DNA of 64,000 nucleotides, from positions 33,309-97,308 of IMG/VR virus record IMGVR_UViG_3300000651_000003; one strand, written 5' to 3'. Under the pieces are notes generated by a model. That model was given only the letters and a program-made list of their open reading frames with translations. It was not told the DNA's origin and did not search any database. Source of the DNA: a virus. Position 1 is the stretch's first letter. Each line of letters opens with the position of its first letter. Below are positions 53,044 to 60,036 of the stretch, in pieces. A program made the position numbers and the translations under genes.

Positions 53044-53816
53044 CTCAAATATATTTCGCAAGTACTCCCCGGGCTGACCTGCTTGAACTGACACTTGGGC
53101 AGTGGGATTGGGTTGACAAACCACTCAACATTCTAGTGGCGTTTCCTTTCTCGAAAGTGTGGCACTCAGAAAATGAAGAGAAAAACAATTTCTGGCAGTG
53201 CAAGGCGACCATGCTTGACTCGGGCGCATACTCTGCTTGGTCTGCGGGCAAGGAGATTGATATGGATGAACTCTGCAAAGAGGCAGTTCGTACATATACA
53301 AAGCCCGATGGATCGATCCACAAATGCTGGGACGAAGTAGTTGCTTTGGACGTCATCGGCGACGATAAAGCTAGCCTAGTTAATTCATTGGAAATGAAGA
53401 ACCGAGGATTGGAAATAATGCCGGTGTTCCACTTCGGTGACGACTGGGCAATCCTACAGGAATACAAAAGTCAGTTCCATCGCATTGGCATAGCGTCAGG
53501 GCATGGGGCGCCGTTTGCTCAGCGCATCAAGTGGACGAATCAATGTTTCGCCCGGGCCTACCCAGCGAAGTTTCACTCCTTTGGTTGGATTGAAGAACGA
53601 GTGCTGATGGAGTTTCCTTTTGTGACAGCTGACTCCTCGAGTTGGGCTGCCGGCACTCGGTTCGGTGTTTCGAAAATCCACAAAGGTATGCGCATTCCAA
53701 AAAAGAGTGAAGTCGGGGCCAGCAACGCGGACTTAAGGTTTGATTTGTTAGCATACCTCGAGATGCAAGAGAGGTTGGTAGACAGGTGGAAATCTGAGTT
53801 AGCTTGGGCTAACTAA
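53040..53816 (+). CDS. DpdA-like DNA deazaguanine transglycosylase, paralog 1
   Basis: 258 residues from TTG in a TTGA overlap. Motifs shared by all three paralogs: LDSGAYSAW (Asp60), WDEVVALDVIGD (Asp104), MPVFHFGDDW, CFARAYPAKFHSFG and a DSSSW block with Asp198. This is the layout of phage DpdA, a TGT-fold enzyme that swaps guanine in DNA for a 7-deazaguanine. Where paralogs 2 and 3 have GGIA this copy has GIASG, so substrate or sequence preference may differ. Confidence 0.78.
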   Translation: MTQIYFASTPRADLLELTLGQWDWVDKPLNILVAFPFSKVWHSENEEKNNFWQCKATMLDSGAYSAWSAGKEIDMDELCKEAVRTYTKPDGSIHKCWDEVVALDVIGDDKASLVNSLEMKNRGLEIMPVFHFGDDWAILQEYKSQFHRIGIASGHGAPFAQRIKWTNQCFARAYPAKFHSFGWIEERVLMEFPFVTADSSSWAAGTRFGVSKIHKGMRIPKKSEVGASNADLRFDLLAYLEMQERLVDRWKSELAWAN

Positions 53817-53837
53817 AAAAAGCTTGGGCCTTCCACA

Positions 53838-53901
53838 GTGGGCCTGAGAGGGTGCGAGGGTTGGTAGAAGTCGAGGGGTCGATTAGGCCACTCTCGCACT
53901 C
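53838..53901 (+). ncRNA. Structured intergenic RNA element with crossing stems
   Basis: GTGGGCCT (53838-53845) can pair with AGGCCAC (53885-53891, one bulge), and GGGTGCGAG (53850-53858) with CTCGCACTC (53893-53901, one G-U). The two helices cross, so they form either a pseudoknot or two alternative folds. A small TCGA-gggg-TCGA hairpin lies between. It precedes the ribosome binding site of the next mini-gene. Confidence 0.4.
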
Positions 53902-53918
53902 CTAAAAAGGGGGAAACG

Positions 53919-54041
53919 ATGTTAAGTTGGCGCAGACTCGGAAGCACAAGAAGCAGAAGCGGTACGGGTTGTCTGGTCCCGATGCTGATTGCAGTTGGGC
54001 TTGTATACGGGATTCTGTTGTACGTGTTGTCGAGAGGCTGA
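53919..54041 (+). CDS. Single-span membrane mini-protein
   Basis: 40 residues with aaaggggg upstream, ending directly against the methyltransferase start. A basic Ser/Arg/Gly-rich N terminus, then a hydrophobic span (CLVPMLIAVGLVYGILLYVL). Unknown function, one of several such mini-proteins here. Confidence 0.55.
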   Translation: MLSWRRLGSTRSRSGTGCLVPMLIAVGLVYGILLYVLSRG

Positions 54042-54671
54042 ATGGCAAAATATCCTATTTCGATTCAAGATTCGTTGCATGATGGCAAGCTTGGGCCAGC
54101 ATTCGCTAACCTGCTAAAGTTACATGTCAAGCCGTGGCATGAAATTCTTGACCCTACTGCCGGCAGCCGGCTCCTCTGGGAAGGCATACCATTAGACAAA
54201 TACCACGTCTATTTCAGCGATATACAAGGTGATAACGGCAACATCAAAATGGATCTGCGAGAAGCTGGGTTACGATTTGCTCTGGGGTCATTTGATGCAG
54301 TGGTCTTCGACCCACCCTACTTCATTGGTAAATCGAAGACGAAAGACCCGCGAGAGGACAAGTACGGTGGTTATGTGCAGTCATATGAGGAGCTCAGGCA
54401 GTTCATTCAAATGTGCACTCACCCAATCTGGCATCTACTAAAGCCGGGTGGTAAGTTGATTGTGAAATGCAGTGACCAGTACTCAGTGCCTGAAAGAAAA
54501 ATCTATACTCATCATATCGACTGGGCGATCAAGATGCAAGAGCATTACGAAATCGTTGACATAATGATCTACCGACACCATCGCATCAGCCCGACCGCGT
54601 TCCAAGTTAAGAATCGGCCTTGCTCAGTAATCATGCACACATACTTCATCGTTGGGAGAAAAATAGTATGA
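54042..54671 (+). CDS. DPPY-type DNA methyltransferase
   Basis: 209 residues. EILDPTAGSRLLWEG is the SAM-binding motif I, VVFDPPYFIG the catalytic DPPY motif of N6-adenine/N4-cytosine enzymes, and LLKPGGKLIVKCSDQ the following strand. There is no obvious target recognition domain, so it is small. Placed between DpdA paralogs 1 and 2, it might methylate phage DNA or act on the deazaguanine; the second idea is speculative. Confidence 0.75.
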   Translation: MAKYPISIQDSLHDGKLGPAFANLLKLHVKPWHEILDPTAGSRLLWEGIPLDKYHVYFSDIQGDNGNIKMDLREAGLRFALGSFDAVVFDPPYFIGKSKTKDPREDKYGGYVQSYEELRQFIQMCTHPIWHLLKPGGKLIVKCSDQYSVPERKIYTHHIDWAIKMQEHYEIVDIMIYRHHRISPTAFQVKNRPCSVIMHTYFIVGRKIV

Positions 54672-55513
54672 CTGAGTTATACTTCGCAGCTCCTAACTCA
54701 TTTCACATTCAGCGCGACACCTTCGGTCGCTGGGATTGGTTGAACCCGCTGAATGTTCTCGTGGCTTATGAGCCGAAAGAAGGATTCCTGTCATGGGTGC
54801 AGCGAGGAGCCGGTTGGACTCAGACACCGGGTAAGTTCGATGCCACTCGAGGTCAAGGTTACCAATTCGCTCAGTACCCAGATCCAACTTGCACTCCCGG
54901 GGTCAAAACGATTTTAGATTCAGGAGCATTCAGCGCTTGGAAATCAGGCACTTCTGTCAACTTACAAATGTTGATTGAAGAAGCGAAAAAGCGCTGCCCG
55001 AGATGGGACGAAGTAGTTTCGCTCGACGTGATCGGTGACCCAGTAGAAAGTACATTCAACGCAGTGCAGATGCAGAAAGCCGGTCTGCATGTTATACCGG
55101 TATTTCATTATGGCGAGGACTGGGGCTACCTCGAGGCTTACAAGGATCGGTTTGGCGGCAGAGTGGGTCTGGGCGGAATAGCCACGGGAATCTCAAGTAC
55201 GCAGAAAAGAAAATGGTTGTCACAATGCTTTGCTAGAGCATACCCGGCAAAGTTTCACGGGTTCGGCGTAGCCACCAAAGAATTGCTAATGAAGTTTCCT
55301 TTCTACTCGGTAGACACAGCGTCGTGGCACACCGCACTAAGGTATGGCAGGTCATCTGCGGCCCCGGAAATCAAGCAACCGAAAAAGTCTAGTCTTGATG
55401 GAACTCAGTTCGACGGGTCAGGCTATGACTTGAGATACGAAATAATGGCCTACCTTGAGATGGCTCAAGAGGTGAATGAGCGTTGGAAAGGTGAGTTGTC
55501 GTGGGCACATTAG
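54668..55513 (+). CDS. DpdA-like DNA deazaguanine transglycosylase, paralog 2
   Basis: 281 residues from the ATG overlapping the methyltransferase stop. Carries all conserved blocks: TILDSGAFSAW (Asp84), WDEVVSLDVIGD (Asp120), IPVFHYGEDW, GLGGIA, CFARAYPAKFHGFG and SVDTASW (Asp216). Compared with the other two it has an insertion of about 25 residues (40-75) before the first Asp block. All putative catalytic residues are intact, so it should be active. Confidence 0.8.
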   Translation: MTELYFAAPNSFHIQRDTFGRWDWLNPLNVLVAYEPKEGFLSWVQRGAGWTQTPGKFDATRGQGYQFAQYPDPTCTPGVKTILDSGAFSAWKSGTSVNLQMLIEEAKKRCPRWDEVVSLDVIGDPVESTFNAVQMQKAGLHVIPVFHYGEDWGYLEAYKDRFGGRVGLGGIATGISSTQKRKWLSQCFARAYPAKFHGFGVATKELLMKFPFYSVDTASWHTALRYGRSSAAPEIKQPKKSSLDGTQFDGSGYDLRYEIMAYLEMAQEVNERWKGELSWAH

Positions 55514-55695
55514 TTCAAGTATGCGTGTGTATGAATTGCAACATATATTTCAAAAGAAGGATTCCGACTGCAATCGACGAAGAAGCTATTTTAGTAGAAA
55601 AGTGCCCAAGATGTGAGTCAACAAACTGGATTCCGATGGGAATCGACACAGAGTCCTTAGAAGATGAGATTCCGTCTATACTTCGCCCTGCATAA
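55501..55695 (+). CDS. Zinc-ribbon mini-protein between DpdA paralogs
   Basis: 64 residues from a GTG overlapping the paralog 2 stop; an inner ATG at 55531 is possible. CVCMNCNIYF and CPRCESTNWIP form a zinc ribbon. It overlaps the start of paralog 3 by 32 bases. It could be a DNA-binding adaptor for the transglycosylases, on position alone. Confidence 0.55.
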   Translation: MGTLVQVCVCMNCNIYFKRRIPTAIDEEAILVEKCPRCESTNWIPMGIDTESLEDEIPSILRPA

Positions 55696-56473
55696 CACTC
55701 CAATGGCAAACGACATGACGTTTGGCCAATGGGATTGGAATGCTCGCCCACTAAACATCCTATGCTCGTTTGCACTCAAAGGTGCTCTGCGATCGTGGAA
55801 AAATCGTCAGTACGAAACCCCCGGGGTAAAGACCATTCTTGACAGCGGTGCATACTCAGCATGGAAATCCGGAACCGATGTAGACTATGATGACTTTATT
55901 TTAGAAGCTATAGAAGAGGGTTGGGACGAAGTGGCCGCATTAGACGTTATTGGGGATCCCGTCAGCAGTCAGGCATGTGCATTCGATATGAAAGTTCAAC
56001 ATCACATTGACACTCTCCCAGTGTTCCACTACGGCGAGCCGTGGGAATACTTGGCTAAGTACAAAGAACATTTCAACAGTCGAGTGGCTATCGGTGGAAT
56101 TGCTGGCATTGGTAAGCAGCAGAAAATCAAATTTGTCGGTCAATGCTTTGCTCGGGCGTATCCTTGTAGCTTCCACGGGTTTGGCGTTGGCGATGAAGAT
56201 GTGTTAATGGAGTTTCCGTTCGCGAGTGCAGACACTGCATCATGGGGATCGGTGCATATGTATGGTCGCAGCATGGCAGCCCCGGGCCTGAAAATACCAA
56301 AGCTTGAGGACGGAGATAGAAATAAGCATTACGACTTAAGATTCGAAGTAGCCGCATTCTGCGAAATGGAAGATCGAGTTCGTGATCGATGGAGCAATGA
56401 GCTCCAAAAATTAGAGTCACTGCTGAACCCTTTAAGTAGTGGGGCGGTGGCAAAAACTCAAAAATCTAGTTGA
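55664..56473 (+). CDS. DpdA-like DNA deazaguanine transglycosylase, paralog 3
   Basis: 269 residues. Same block order: TILDSGAYSAW (Asp60), WDEVAALDVIGD (Asp94), LPVFHYGEPW, AIGGIA, CFARAYPCSFHGFG and SADTASW (Asp190). The last 35 residues are a polar extension. It is closer in motif detail to paralog 2 (GGIA, SWKSG) than to paralog 1. It is the last gene of the cluster; the next promoter starts 4 bases before its stop. Confidence 0.8.
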   Translation: MRFRLYFALHNTPMANDMTFGQWDWNARPLNILCSFALKGALRSWKNRQYETPGVKTILDSGAYSAWKSGTDVDYDDFILEAIEEGWDEVAALDVIGDPVSSQACAFDMKVQHHIDTLPVFHYGEPWEYLAKYKEHFNSRVAIGGIAGIGKQQKIKFVGQCFARAYPCSFHGFGVGDEDVLMEFPFASADTASWGSVHMYGRSMAAPGLKIPKLEDGDRNKHYDLRFEVAAFCEMEDRVRDRWSNELQKLESLLNPLSSGAVAKTQKSS

Positions 56474-56499
56474 GATTCTATGCTCAAATAGGTTAGACT
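56470..56499 (+). promoter_or_regulatory. Promoter, TTGA-N18-TAGACT type
   Basis: TTGAGA (56470-56475), 18-base spacer, TAGACT (56494-56499), followed by ccgggccgtg. Matches the promoter at 39910-39939 in spacing, -10 box and flanks. It drives a gene that ends at its own terminator. Confidence 0.6.
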
Positions 56500-56547
56500 C
56501 CGGGCCGTGTTAAGTTGTGTAAAGAGTGATCGAGAAAGGTAGTTGAA

Positions 56548-57321
56548 ATGACAGATCAAGAGAAGCCTGCCCAGCTGTTTGCCCTTGTTGATGTGAGCTC
56601 TACTGAGAATGCTTCATTCCTCAAACGAGCATCACTCAAGGACATTTTAGTTTGGCAGAAGTACTTTGTGGCGGAAGGCAAGGCAGTCAAACGGCTGGAC
56701 TTGATCCATGATTTGGAGACACTTCAATACCTTTTTTGGAACACGACCCAGACGGCCCCTGCAGATACAATCGAAGCTTTGGTGTCTGCCTGCGCCGAGT
56801 TGGCTAACCAAGTGCCGGTAGATGACACTACAAGCATGGAAGAGTTGCTAAATCAACTTCCTGCGAACGGTGGCTCTGCCGACGTAACCAATTTAGAAGA
56901 AGGAGAAACTGTTACAATGGGACAAGGTGCAAAGACAGAAGGAACACTGGAAAAAGGTTCTGCCAAGAAGAAAACCAGTGCGAAGAAGCCTGCTGCGGAT
57001 GCTGCCGAGACTACAAAGCCGGCTGCTGAAGCGAAACCGAAGAAAGAGAAGGACCCGACTGGTCGACCGAGCGAAGGTACTGCAACCCGCAAGGTGTGGG
57101 ATATCGCCGACAAGTTGGCTGAAGCTCAGGGTCATACACCGACTCGTGGCGACGTTATTGATGCGTCAGTCAAGGCTGGTGTCAACAAGGCGACTGCCGG
57201 GGTGCAGTATGGTGCGTGGATGAAGGGAATGAAGCGCGACCCCGCGCCGAAGCCGGTCAAGGAAGTCGAGGCTGCGGAGGAGACTGAGACCGAGGACAAC
57301 GAAGAGGGTGAGGAAGAGTAA
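56548..57321 (+). CDS. Lys/Ala-rich, possibly DNA-binding protein in its own transcription unit
   Basis: 257 residues. An N-terminal helical domain (1-105), a histone H1-like Lys/Ala/Pro linker (GSAKKKTSAKKPAADAAETT), then residues about 180-230 (KVWDIADKLAEAQG ... KAGVNKATAGVQYGAWMKG) shared with the protein at 32294, and a very acidic tail (EETETEDNEEGEEE). A dedicated promoter and strong terminator suggest high expression, as for a nucleoid-type or single-strand-binding factor. No known family. Confidence 0.6.
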   Translation: MTDQEKPAQLFALVDVSSTENASFLKRASLKDILVWQKYFVAEGKAVKRLDLIHDLETLQYLFWNTTQTAPADTIEALVSACAELANQVPVDDTTSMEELLNQLPANGGSADVTNLEEGETVTMGQGAKTEGTLEKGSAKKKTSAKKPAADAAETTKPAAEAKPKKEKDPTGRPSEGTATRKVWDIADKLAEAQGHTPTRGDVIDASVKAGVNKATAGVQYGAWMKGMKRDPAPKPVKEVEAAEETETEDNEEGEEE

Positions 57322-57360
57322 ATCACCGACCTCGTATCTCAGTTCTGAATGAACAACCAT

Positions 57361-57390
57361 ACGGGGTCTCGACATGGGACCCCGTTTTTT
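57361..57390 (+). terminator. Intrinsic terminator
   Basis: Stem ACGGGGTC (57361-57368) / GACCCCGT (57378-57385), loop tcgacatgg, then a run of T. It closes the single-gene unit that begins at the 56470 promoter. Confidence 0.85.
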
Positions 57391-57414
57391 ATCGCCATCG
57401 AATCCCTGTGAGCC

Positions 57415-57861
57415 ATGATAGAACACAAAGGCGATATCTGGACCTTCCGACAACCAGACGATCACGTAGTAATAACAACCAATAATACAATCAGGCGGGA
57501 CGGTGCTCTCGTCATGGGCCGAGGCATAGCCTTAGAGGCCTGTTCAAAATATCCTCGCTTGCAGTTCGAACTCGGCAATCGCATCAGGCAGTTTGGATTG
57601 AGAGTCGAACACATCAGGCCACACAAGTTAATAATCTTCCCAGTAAAATTCCACTACCGAGACTCGGCCGACATAAATCTTATACTTCGCAGTACCCTGC
57701 AATTGTTAACCTTGGCTGAGGAAATTGAAGGTCGCATTCTAATGCCGCGGCCCGGGTGTGGTTACGGTCACTTAGACTGGGCAGAAGTAGGGCCAATGAT
57801 GAATCATTATTTGACGAGCGACAAGTTCATAGTTTTCTCCAAAGACAAGTCTGCGAGGTGA
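57415..57861 (+). CDS. Macro domain protein
   Basis: 148 residues. HKGDIWTFRQ, then ITTNNTIRRDGALVMGRGIA and ILMPRPGCGYGHLDW are the binding-loop motifs of macro domains, which bind or hydrolyse ADP-ribose groups. A phage copy could reverse host ADP-ribosylation defences or recycle ADP-ribose phosphate. There is no clear ribosome binding site. The stop codon lies within a structured RNA element. Confidence 0.8.
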   Translation: MIEHKGDIWTFRQPDDHVVITTNNTIRRDGALVMGRGIALEACSKYPRLQFELGNRIRQFGLRVEHIRPHKLIIFPVKFHYRDSADINLILRSTLQLLTLAEEIEGRILMPRPGCGYGHLDWAEVGPMMNHYLTSDKFIVFSKDKSAR

Positions 57862-57934
57862 AATCGGCTCCCTCGCAGTTGCCGCGCTCCCGGGAACGCT
57901 TTTCGGCATGGTGGGTGCGTTCCCGGTCGAGCCG
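57851..57934 (+). ncRNA. Pseudoknot-like RNA element
   Basis: Hairpin 1: CTGCGAGG (57851-57858) / CCTCGCAG (57871-57878). Its loop holds CGGCTC (57865-57870), which pairs with GAGCCG (57929-57934). Hairpin 2: CCGGGAACGC (57890-57899) / GCGTTCCCGG (57917-57926), ten perfect pairs. The loop-to-tail pairing closes around hairpin 2, a compact pseudoknot. It spans the macro gene stop and ends 13 bases before the HNH gene. Confidence 0.55.
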
Positions 57935-57947
57935 GCTTGACAAAAAG

Positions 57948-58424
57948 ATGAAGCGGTCAGGATTCAAAAAACTATCTTACGAGGATGCCCTTATAAAAGC
58001 AGAGGCTACCCGGGCAGGGCAGAGGGCGAGAGCAGTGGGGAAAGCCCGGGAAAACGCTCGTAAAAGAGTGACTTCTGGCCTGAGAAAGCGGTCACCCAAA
58101 GCACAGGCAAACCAAAGCAGAGAACTAGCATTCACCAAAGCTGTTAGGGAACGAGATAGGTGTATGTGCAGATGGTTCTACCCAGATGGTAGTCGCTGCA
58201 CCTATCAGGATCCTAACATTACCGTTCATCATATCAACGAGCGATCGCAACGTCCAGACGAAAAGTTTAATCCCGACAATGGTGCGTGTATTTGTCCGGA
58301 GCATCACGATTACATGCACCATACCGTAGCAGGCCGAGAGCGTGGGAGGGTTCTTGGCCTGCTTGGTGGCGAGACTTACGAAAAAGCAATGAAAAGGAAA
58401 CGAGATGGAAGCCCTGTCGCTTGA
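57948..58424 (+). CDS. HNH endonuclease-like protein
   Basis: 158 residues from MKRSGFKK. Basic N terminus; cysteines 72, 74, 84, 114 and 116 plus TVHHINERS (His94/95), NPDNG and CPEHHDYMH (His119, 120, 124) form an HNH/zinc fold. It could be a homing-like, packaging or nicking nuclease; it is not inside an intron as far as I can see. Overlaps the next gene by 20 bases. Confidence 0.75.
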   Translation: MKRSGFKKLSYEDALIKAEATRAGQRARAVGKARENARKRVTSGLRKRSPKAQANQSRELAFTKAVRERDRCMCRWFYPDGSRCTYQDPNITVHHINERSQRPDEKFNPDNGACICPEHHDYMHHTVAGRERGRVLGLLGGETYEKAMKRKRDGSPVA

Positions 58425-58638
58425 TGACGACATTACTCCTTTGGAATTAGAACTGGAACCACAGCATGTTCCGAAAATGGAGTTGACTGTAAAGCTGTAC
58501 CCCTTTAGTAAATATATGAAGGTGCCAGACAGCGAACTACTCGGGATGACTGCTCATGGGTTTCAGGTTACTGCTGTCAACGATATTGTAGGGGTACATG
58601 GGTTAGAGAGTAGAACGATCATATTGAGGCAACTATGA
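58405..58638 (+). CDS. Hypothetical protein with N-terminal MEALSLDD
   Basis: 77 residues, aaagga upstream. Begins MEALSLDDDITPLELELEPQ, the same peptide found at the C termini of other proteins here. The remainder is a small alpha/beta domain (VPDSELLGMTAHGFQVTAVN). Function unknown. Overlaps the following membrane gene by 4 bases. Confidence 0.55.
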   Translation: MEALSLDDDITPLELELEPQHVPKMELTVKLYPFSKYMKVPDSELLGMTAHGFQVTAVNDIVGVHGLESRTIILRQL

Positions 58639-58916
58639 ACATAGCACTTGCACTCGACATATTTACCGTAGGTTGGATTCTCTTCGTCATTTGGTTTGTT
58701 GTCGAGGAGACTCTGGCTATCGTGAGCAAGACTCCCCATACCAACACTCTGTCGGCCCATCTCTGGGTTTGGTTTTCAATGCAAGGTAAGGGTAGATTCT
58801 GGTTATTGCGCCGGCTCTTTATGATCCTCACCTTGGTCTGGCTATTTGTGCATTTGACTTTGCACTGGTCAAGAGTATTTGGTTGGTTTCACTCGTCTTT
58901 CTGGAACAAATACTGA
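58635..58916 (+). CDS. Two-span membrane protein
   Basis: 93 residues, ATGA overlap. Two hydrophobic spans (DIFTVGWILFVIWFVVEETL and RRLFMILTLVWLFVHLTLHW) with TNTLSAHLWVWF between. Similar two-span proteins are widespread in tailed phages. Size and topology allow a holin role, but there is no endolysin next to it. Confidence 0.6.
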   Translation: MNIALALDIFTVGWILFVIWFVVEETLAIVSKTPHTNTLSAHLWVWFSMQGKGRFWLLRRLFMILTLVWLFVHLTLHWSRVFGWFHSSFWNKY

Positions 58917-59143
58917 TGGACCAGCCGGCTGTTTACATTTGCATCGAGTACGATCGCTTCAGTCGCAAGACTGGTAAGACTTGGATGGTGCTGGCTTTGG
59001 AAGACGACAAGTGGAATCCGGGAGATCTCATCAAGATCAATGGAAAGGATTACATACTATCGAATAGAACGGTTGACAGAAAGAAAGTTGTGCATTACAG
59101 AATGTACGTCGCGGAAGAAATAACAGCGTTACCTTTGGATTAA
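58916..59143 (+). CDS. Hypothetical protein
   Basis: 75 residues, TGATG overlap. A small beta-rich domain (YICIEYDRFSRKTGKTWMVL, DLIKINGKDYILSNRTV) ending EITALPLD, a weak variant of the EALSLD tail. Family unknown. Confidence 0.5.
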   Translation: MDQPAVYICIEYDRFSRKTGKTWMVLALEDDKWNPGDLIKINGKDYILSNRTVDRKKVVHYRMYVAEEITALPLD

Positions 59144-59207
59144 ATACTCGGGTGTGGCTACCCGGCAATAAACAAAGAATGCGATCCCCTAGTTCTCAAG
59201 TAAATCG

Positions 59208-59291
59208 AAGTCGAGGCGTCTAAGCTGGGCCGACCCGTGCGCATTCGCGGGTTAGCCATCGGTGTCAGCTGATGCCGCCTCGACTTGGAGG
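59208..59291 (+). ncRNA. Riboswitch-like structured leader
   Basis: Eleven perfect pairs AAGTCGAGGCG (59208-59218) / CGCCTCGACTT (59276-59286) enclose a second helix 59228-59237 / 59248-59257 (ten positions, one mismatch, one G-U) and a possible third hairpin at 59261-59275. The outer helix ends exactly at the ggagg ribosome binding site (59287-59291) of the next gene, a layout suited to translational control. A five-pair CGGGT/ACCCG hairpin lies further upstream. No known riboswitch class recognised by eye. Confidence 0.5.
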
Positions 59292-59300
59292 TATTTGAGA

Positions 59301-59648
59301 ATGAGTCAGGAAGAAGATAGAAAATTGGTTAAGTCAGCGAAAGACAAGTTGTCGTTTGCTGAGGTGTCTGCGCTGCAGGAGGATGGTCATTGTTGTATAG
59401 AATGTAATGGACAGCACCGGGGCAGCGTCGGAAGTGCTGGGCATGCTCACCGAGGAGTTGAGGGAGTTGGGTTTGTGAGATTGCTAGTAATTGGTCTTCG
59501 GCCGGGGATCCCTCAAGACTACTCGAGGCCGGAACATTGCTGGCGTTGTGGCTGCGTAAAGAGTGGGGCCGTCAATGCGAAGAACAATGTCTGGCCGTAT
59601 TGCACTGACAATGACTGCGTCTGCCATGTAGCAGAAAGGACATACTGA
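59301..59648 (+). CDS. Small zinc-binding protein
   Basis: 115 residues from the ATG nine bases after ggagg. HCCIECNGQH and HCWRCGC ... CTDNDCVCH are two cysteine clusters. The region between them has odd composition, and a different frame there encodes a plausible 23-residue peptide (LTEELRELGL), so the gene may be two small genes; the frame itself is open throughout. Confidence 0.5.
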   Translation: MSQEEDRKLVKSAKDKLSFAEVSALQEDGHCCIECNGQHRGSVGSAGHAHRGVEGVGFVRLLVIGLRPGIPQDYSRPEHCWRCGCVKSGAVNAKNNVWPYCTDNDCVCHVAERTY

Positions 59649-60034
59649 TGGGTGATCCAATCTCGGAGTACCCGATGGTGAGTTGTAAGATTTGTGGTGA
59701 CCGGGAGCAAGCCTACTACACCGACGATATCAGGAATCGCATGGTATCGAGGCAGCTATGCTTCACTTGTCTATTCTGGACTGAGCATATAGAAAACCAC
59801 GACGACCAAACTGTAGTCATAGTCAAAGGAGTCAGATACCACATGGCTCCTGAGGATGACAAGCCGGGTAGAGGGGTGGGTAGAGGTTTTGGTGGGTCTC
59901 GTTTCGTCATCAGATTCTTCGACGGGCGAGAAGTTGTTTCCACCAACTTGTGGTGTCAGGGTGGCATTCCAGAAAGATTCAAGAGCCAGTTGCCAGACAA
60001 TGCAGAGTTTGTTTCCAACAAGAAAAGGAGCTGA
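59648..60034 (+). CDS. Conserved phage protein with CxxC fingers
   Basis: 128 residues, ATG overlapping the previous stop. Residues 10-45 hold CKICGD and CFTCLFW (zinc). The second half (VKGVRYHMAPEDDKPGRGVG, GFGGSRFVIRF, TNLWCQGGIPERF and LPDNAEF) is a recurrent phage domain of unknown function that often accompanies DNA-modification or early genes. Confidence 0.6.
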   Translation: MGDPISEYPMVSCKICGDREQAYYTDDIRNRMVSRQLCFTCLFWTEHIENHDDQTVVIVKGVRYHMAPEDDKPGRGVGRGFGGSRFVIRFFDGREVVSTNLWCQGGIPERFKSQLPDNAEFVSNKKRS

Positions 60035-60036
60035 AA

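Noticed and set aside
59301-59648. Frameshifted or broken zinc gene
   Set aside because: The middle third has odd composition, but the frame is open and both ends have sensible cysteine motifs, so evidence for a break is insufficient.
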